Of a stretch of 64,000 nt of DNA, positions 59,961 through 64,000 are shown piece after piece (positions within the stretch are counted from its first letter, which is position 1; the number at the start of each line of letters is the position of its first letter). Made by a program: the position numbers and the translations under genes. The notes under the pieces were generated by a model. It did not search any database. It worked only from the letters and a program-made list of their open reading frames with translations, and was not told where the DNA came from. This DNA comes from Spirosoma sordidisoli (GTDB lineage: Bacteria > Bacteroidota > Bacteroidia > Cytophagales > Spirosomataceae): positions 434,001-498,000 of the forward strand of contig NZ_SBLB01000005.1 of NCBI RefSeq assembly GCF_004138325.1, written 5' to 3'.

Positions 59961-60314
59961 TTATTCGTTGGGAAGCCGGCTGAGTTCGTTGGTCAGGAAC
60001 TGTTGGAAACGTTCGTGCAGAGCCTGGTAGTAGGAGAGGTATTTTTCGCCCTCGGGGGTAACGATGGCGCCACCCCCTTTGTCGCCACCGGTTTGGGTCG
60101 TGACCAGCGGGGTGTCGGCCTGGGTGTTCATCGAATGGACCAGCTCCCACGCTCGTTTGTACGACATACGCATAGCTTTGGCGGCCTGGTTGATAGAGCC
60201 GGTCTGCTGAATATGGCCCAGCAATTCGAGTCGGCCAATACCCATGAACCGTTCGGTACCATCGGCAGAGGTGGTTTCGAGCCAGATGCGGCCGTTGACG
60301 CGGAGCTTGTTCAT
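59961..60314 (-). CDS. ModE-like winged-helix regulator (DNA-binding domain only)
   Basis: A 117-residue protein matching the N-terminal LysR-type winged helix of ModE: RLELLGHIQQTGSINQAAKA, MRMSYKRAWELVHSMN and TGGDKGGGAIVTPEGEKYL. Full-length ModE has C-terminal TOBE domains that bind molybdate; none are present here, so it may sense nothing itself or bind metal differently. It is transcribed towards the TonB receptor from a start near 60314 and could regulate it. Confidence 0.88.
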   Translation of the reverse strand: MNKLRVNGRIWLETTSADGTERFMGIGRLELLGHIQQTGSINQAAKAMRMSYKRAWELVHSMNTQADTPLVTTQTGGDKGGGAIVTPEGEKYLSYYQALHERFQQFLTNELSRLPNE

Positions 60315-60396
60315 ACGAAGGACAGAATAGGTCGAGCCGTCAAAGTAAACGATAGATTTTCGAAACCCCTGCCTGAGTCGGGTCGTTTACTGACCT

Positions 60397-62241
60397 ATGA
60401 ACGCAACGCCCTTTAACTATAGCCTGACCGAAAGCCGGGAAGAAACGCCGTCGCAAACTGTCGTACGGCCTGACCCCGGCGTTTTGCCCCGTGCCGTACA
60501 GCGGTCCGATGCCTTCCTGCTGCTGGATGGCGAATGGGCATTCGCGCATGACCTCGACGACCGGGGCCTGACCGACAACTGGTACCTGGGCCATACGTAT
60601 GAGCGAACGGCGCACTGGCCAGGATCCGTAGAAAGCCACCTGACCGAAGCCAAAGAGATGCCATCGCCCGGCTGGCAGGATACGGTCGTGGTCTGGTACG
60701 AACGCGAGTTTACCCTCCCCGAATTCCCGGATGAACTGGCCGACCGGTCCATCTATCAGCTGACTTTCGGTGCCTGCGGATACGACACGCGGGTGTGGCT
60801 GAACGGCCTGCCGCTCCGGACCATCGAAGACGAAGCCATTCACTACGGTGAGTACACGTCGTTTTCGTACGAGCTGAGCACCGAGCAGCTCCGGCCCGTA
60901 AACCGGCTGACGGTTCGCGTTGCCGACTCGATGGACGCCGAGATTCCGCGGGGTAAGCAGGAGTCGCACGTCTATAAGCGCGGGGGCATCTGGTACCAGA
61001 CCTATACGGGGGCCGTACGCAGCGTCTGGATCGAAACCGTGGGTCGTAATCGGCTGCGGTCACGGGTGGGAGTGGTGAGTGTAATCGAAGATCAGCTCGT
61101 GCGGGTCAACGTGACCCCGCGCATCCACGATCCCGGCGACTATATCATCCGGCTCCAGGTGTTCGGCCCCGATGCGCCGGCCGACGAGCCGCCCATGGCC
61201 TCGTCGGACTTCCCGATCCGGCTCGAAGCGGGCCAGAAACAGCAGCGGCTGGTGATTGAGGTGCCGGGCGCTGAATTGTGGTCGCCCGGGTCACCCACTT
61301 TATACCGACTGGTTGGGCAACTCATCGACACCAGTGGCTATGTCAACCAGATCGAGACTCACTTCGGGCTGCGAAAAGTGGAAGCGCGGGGCTGCTGCGT
61401 ATACCTGAACGGCAAATCTACCTACCTCGACGGCATTCTGTACCAGCCTGGTACGGCCACCTTCGAGGAGATGCAGCGGCACTTTGCGGCCATGAAAGAG
61501 CTGGGCTGTAACCTGGTTCGGGTACATATTGCCGGTATCGATCCGCGGCTGTACACGCTGGCCGATCAGATGGGGCTGCTGCTGTGGGTCGAGGTGCCCA
61601 GCCCGCACTCCTCAACCGCTCGGAGCCGCGAGAACCACCGGGCCGAACTGCTGCGTATGCTGGCCCTGATGGAAACGCATCCGTCGATCATTATCTGGAG
61701 TCTGTACAACGAAGACTGGGGCGCGCAGGATATTGCAACCAATATCGAAACCCGGCAATACATCACCGATCTGTACCACTACATGCTGATTCACCACCCG
61801 CAGTTTCTGGTGATCGATAACGACGGCTGGCACCATATTTCCTGCGAAGGACGGCTCAAGTCAGACCTGCTCACGGCCCATCTCTACACCCCCGACATCA
61901 ACCACTGGCGCGACCTGCTCGACCGGCTGACCCGGGGCGATACCGAAGGCGTGGCCGCATTCCCGCTGGTAGTGGGCGACCCATTCTTTTACCGCACGCA
62001 GGTGCCCCTGGTTGTCAGTGAGTGGGGCGGCTTTGGGTTCGTTAACTACGGCGGCCCTACCGATACCGACGACCGGGTCGAGCGCATCCGGCTTTTCAAG
62101 GAAGAATTACGCCAGCGGGCCATTGCGGGCGATGTATATACCCAGGCCACCAACATCGAAGAAGAACAGAACGGCCTGATCGATTTCCATACCGGCGAGC
62201 TGATGGTACCCGCCGGGCTCCTCCGTTCGCATAACCGCTGA
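60397..62241 (+). CDS. Glycoside hydrolase family 2 protein
   Basis: A 614-residue GH2 enzyme (beta-galactosidase/beta-glucuronidase-like) with the usual order: jelly-roll sugar-binding domain (about 35-195, FTLPEFPDELADRSIYQLTF, LTVRVADSMDAE), Ig-like domain (about 200-310) and TIM barrel (about 315-610). The acid/base pair is in IIWSLYNEDWG and the nucleophile in VVSEWGGFGF. No signal peptide is evident, so it is probably cytoplasmic. It is divergent from the ModE-like gene. The sugar specificity cannot be set from sequence alone. Confidence 0.9.
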   Translation: MNATPFNYSLTESREETPSQTVVRPDPGVLPRAVQRSDAFLLLDGEWAFAHDLDDRGLTDNWYLGHTYERTAHWPGSVESHLTEAKEMPSPGWQDTVVVWYEREFTLPEFPDELADRSIYQLTFGACGYDTRVWLNGLPLRTIEDEAIHYGEYTSFSYELSTEQLRPVNRLTVRVADSMDAEIPRGKQESHVYKRGGIWYQTYTGAVRSVWIETVGRNRLRSRVGVVSVIEDQLVRVNVTPRIHDPGDYIIRLQVFGPDAPADEPPMASSDFPIRLEAGQKQQRLVIEVPGAELWSPGSPTLYRLVGQLIDTSGYVNQIETHFGLRKVEARGCCVYLNGKSTYLDGILYQPGTATFEEMQRHFAAMKELGCNLVRVHIAGIDPRLYTLADQMGLLLWVEVPSPHSSTARSRENHRAELLRMLALMETHPSIIIWSLYNEDWGAQDIATNIETRQYITDLYHYMLIHHPQFLVIDNDGWHHISCEGRLKSDLLTAHLYTPDINHWRDLLDRLTRGDTEGVAAFPLVVGDPFFYRTQVPLVVSEWGGFGFVNYGGPTDTDDRVERIRLFKEELRQRAIAGDVYTQATNIEEEQNGLIDFHTGELMVPAGLLRSHNR

Positions 62242-62396
62242 ACGGTCAGGCAGAGGGAGCCTATGCGATCGGCACATTAATCTATTATATCTGTCCACTT
62301 AAAAGATTAAATAAACCAATGCGGGAAGGAGCTGTTAGCCAATGAACGGCCGACGCTCATTAGTAGCAGGTCGGGTCGATTCAACAACGTTATGGT

Positions 62397-63554
62397 ATGA
62401 AAGCAGCAGTCTTCCACAAGATGGGTGATATCCGGTACGAAACAACGGAGGACCCTACAATCGAGGAATCGCGGGATGTTATTCTGCGGGTTACGTCTAC
62501 CGCCATCTGCGGATCGGACCTTCACATTTACGACGGGTTTCTGCCCCAGCTTCGCAACGAGGTCCTTGGCCATGAGTTCATGGGTATCGTTGAAGAGGTC
62601 GGTTCCGGGGTTACGAACCTGAAAAAAGGCGACCGGGTGGTGGTGCCGTTCACCATTGCCTGCGGCCAGTGCTATTTCTGCCAGCACGAGTTGCAGATGC
62701 ACTGCGAACACTCGAACCCCGAGTTCTACGGGCCCGACGGTGGTCTGCTGAGCGAGAAGGGGGGCGGCCTGTTCGGCTACTCGGACCTCTACGGCGGCTA
62801 CAATGGCGGGCAGGCCGAATACGTTCGGGTGCCTTATGCCGACTATGGCCTGCGCCACGTGCCCGAGGAGCTGAAAGACGAGCAGGTGCTGTTTCTGTCC
62901 GATATCTTCCCGACCGGCTGGAGTTCTATCGAGTGGGGCGAACTGCGCGGGGGCGAAACCGTAGCCATTTTCGGGTCGGGTCCGGTGGGGCTGATGGCCC
63001 AGAAATCGGCCTGGATACAGGGTGCGGGCCGCGTCATAGCCATCGATCCGGTCGAGTATAGGTTGGAGCGGGCCCGGCGGGTCAACAACGTAGAAACGCT
63101 GAATCCCCGGGAGGTAGACGTGGTCGAAGCGATTCGGAGTATGACCGAAGGGCGCGGGGCCGACCTCTGCGTCGATGCCGTCGGTATGGAAGCCGACCGT
63201 ACGATACTGGATAAGGCCAAAGCCGTTATCAACCTCGAAAAAGGAACGACCAGCGTGCTGGAACAATGCTTCCGGGCCGTTCGGCGGGGGGGTATCGTAT
63301 CGGTAGTGGGCGTTTACGGCTCGCCGACCGATAACTACCCCGTTGGCCGTATTTTCGACAAAGGACTGACGGTTCGGTACGGACAGTCGCAGGTGCACAA
63401 AAACATCGATCACCTGCTCGATCTCGTTGTGCAGGGTAAGGTGGTGCTGGACGATATCGTATCGCACGTGCTGCCGCTGGCCGAGATTTCCCGCGCTTAC
63501 GACATCTTCAAGAAGAAAGAGGACGACTGCACAAAAGTCATCCTGAAGCCTTAA
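62397..63554 (+). CDS. Zinc-dependent alcohol dehydrogenase (formaldehyde-dehydrogenase-like)
   Basis: A 385-residue medium-chain dehydrogenase. The catalytic zinc site is C38 (TAICGSDLHIYDG) with the LGHEFMG His/Glu; the structural zinc loop is CGQCYFCQHELQMHC. The cofactor-binding motif is VAIFGSGPVGLMA. The extra loop after the zinc site (NPEFYGPDGG) and the total length resemble glutathione-independent formaldehyde or threonine-type dehydrogenases. An SDR gene follows 91 bases downstream on the same strand. Confidence 0.92.
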   Translation: MKAAVFHKMGDIRYETTEDPTIEESRDVILRVTSTAICGSDLHIYDGFLPQLRNEVLGHEFMGIVEEVGSGVTNLKKGDRVVVPFTIACGQCYFCQHELQMHCEHSNPEFYGPDGGLLSEKGGGLFGYSDLYGGYNGGQAEYVRVPYADYGLRHVPEELKDEQVLFLSDIFPTGWSSIEWGELRGGETVAIFGSGPVGLMAQKSAWIQGAGRVIAIDPVEYRLERARRVNNVETLNPREVDVVEAIRSMTEGRGADLCVDAVGMEADRTILDKAKAVINLEKGTTSVLEQCFRAVRRGGIVSVVGVYGSPTDNYPVGRIFDKGLTVRYGQSQVHKNIDHLLDLVVQGKVVLDDIVSHVLPLAEISRAYDIFKKKEDDCTKVILKP

Positions 63555-63645
63555 TTCTAACAATCGTACCAATAACTTACAGCACCTGGGTCAGGCGATC
63601 TGTCGCGATGGCATGGCCCAGGTGTCTGCTTACTCAAACTCAACT

Positions 63646-64000
63646 ATGGAAACGCAGACAAACGGAAAAACGGTTCTGATTACGGGTGCATCGAGCGGTA
63701 TCGGTCGCGAACTGACGCGGCTTTTCGCCAAAGATGGCTACAACCTGGTGCTGGTGGGGCGTGATGAAGAAACGCTGCAGCAGCAGGCCTATAACTTCAA
63801 AAATCAATACGGCACCACCGCTACGATCATCCGGAAAGACCTGGCCGATCCGAACGCACCGGAAGAAATCTACGCCGAAACCAGCGGACAGGGTCTTCAG
63901 ATCGACGTGCTGGTCAACGATGCCGGGTTCGGTGAGTACGGCCAGTTTGCCACCCAGACCGATTTGCAGAAAGAGCTGAGCGTGGTGCAGGTCAACGCCA
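63646..64000 (+). CDS. Short-chain dehydrogenase/reductase, N-terminal part
   Basis: The window ends 118 codons into this gene. The visible part has the SDR cofactor motif VLITGASSGIGRELTRLF at about residues 10-27, an acidic DLAD segment and the VLVNDAGFGEYG motif; the catalytic Tyr and Lys lie beyond the window. It is probably co-transcribed with the alcohol dehydrogenase. Confidence 0.9.
   Translation, partial: METQTNGKTVLITGASSGIGRELTRLFAKDGYNLVLVGRDEETLQQQAYNFKNQYGTTATIIRKDLADPNAPEEIYAETSGQGLQIDVLVNDAGFGEYGQFATQTDLQKELSVVQVNA

Noticed and set aside
62307..63572. Minus-strand open frame of about 420 codons opposite the alcohol dehydrogenase
   Set aside because: The plus strand has all zinc and cofactor motifs of the dehydrogenase; the reverse frame is a shadow.
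63583..63625. Hairpin with arms around caCCTGGGTCA and TGGCCCAGGTG as a terminator
   Set aside because: The loop is long, there is a mismatch and no T-run, so terminator function is not supported.

Overview
The window reads as a chromosomal segment of a GC-rich member of the Bacteroidota, most like the Spirosoma-type Cytophagales. The grounds are a type IX secretion (T9SS) C-terminal sorting domain, Wzi-type outer-membrane proteins, DUF1573, DUF5009 and DUF1080 proteins, a TonB-dependent receptor, a one-chain alpha/beta 2-oxoacid dehydrogenase E1, weak Shine-Dalgarno sites and TTTG / TAnnTTTG-like promoter motifs. No rRNA, tRNA, insertion sequence, phage gene or CRISPR array was seen.

Layout. 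(1) 1-10211: end of an exopolysaccharide/O-antigen locus. It holds an O-antigen polymerase-like C-terminus, two glycosyltransferases, a repeat-rich surface fibre, a T9SS cargo protein, and a WcaJ-like initiating sugar transferase flanked by two Wzi paralogues. The first ~4.2 kb is clearly AT-rich and the composition changes inside the fibre gene. (2) 10554-15707: a beta-lactamase-fold hydrolase, an esterase, a DUF5009 membrane protein, a prohibitin and a DUF1573 protein. (3) 15873-25163: fused E1 alpha/beta, then a partial complex I operon nuoI-J-K-[2OG oxygenase]-L-M. NuoI has a ~300-residue proline-rich repeat tail and the oxygenase looks like a PHD-type prolyl hydroxylase. (4) 25408-29269: an exported cassette of a Tat aminotransferase, a Tat flavin amine oxidase and a secreted Hint-domain protein. 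(5) 29425-35504: a DUF1080 / propeller / VCBS operon, divergent from an AraC regulator. (6) 35684-37643: small housekeeping genes.

(7) 37969-46152 is the most interesting region. Five tightly packed genes encode a subtilisin-like protease, an unknown protein with a C-terminal effector-associated domain (EAD), an EAD-trypsin, an EAD-SIR2-like protein and a membrane-anchored STAND NTPase with a beta-rich sensor region. It has the build of an NTPase-controlled conflict (immunity or regulated-death) system: the NTPase would sense, and EAD-EAD contacts would gather the proteases and the NAD-binding effector.

(8) 46158-64000: mostly ordinary metabolic and envelope genes. These are an aminotransferase V, an M28 peptidase, a TPR protein, two propeller proteins (one with a cupredoxin domain), CsaA, a single-domain response regulator, a TonB receptor with a ModE-like regulator, a GH2 glycosidase, a zinc alcohol dehydrogenase and the start of an SDR. 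Intergenic minisatellites and a small palindromic repeat family lie at 30.7, 50.4 and 59.6 kb.
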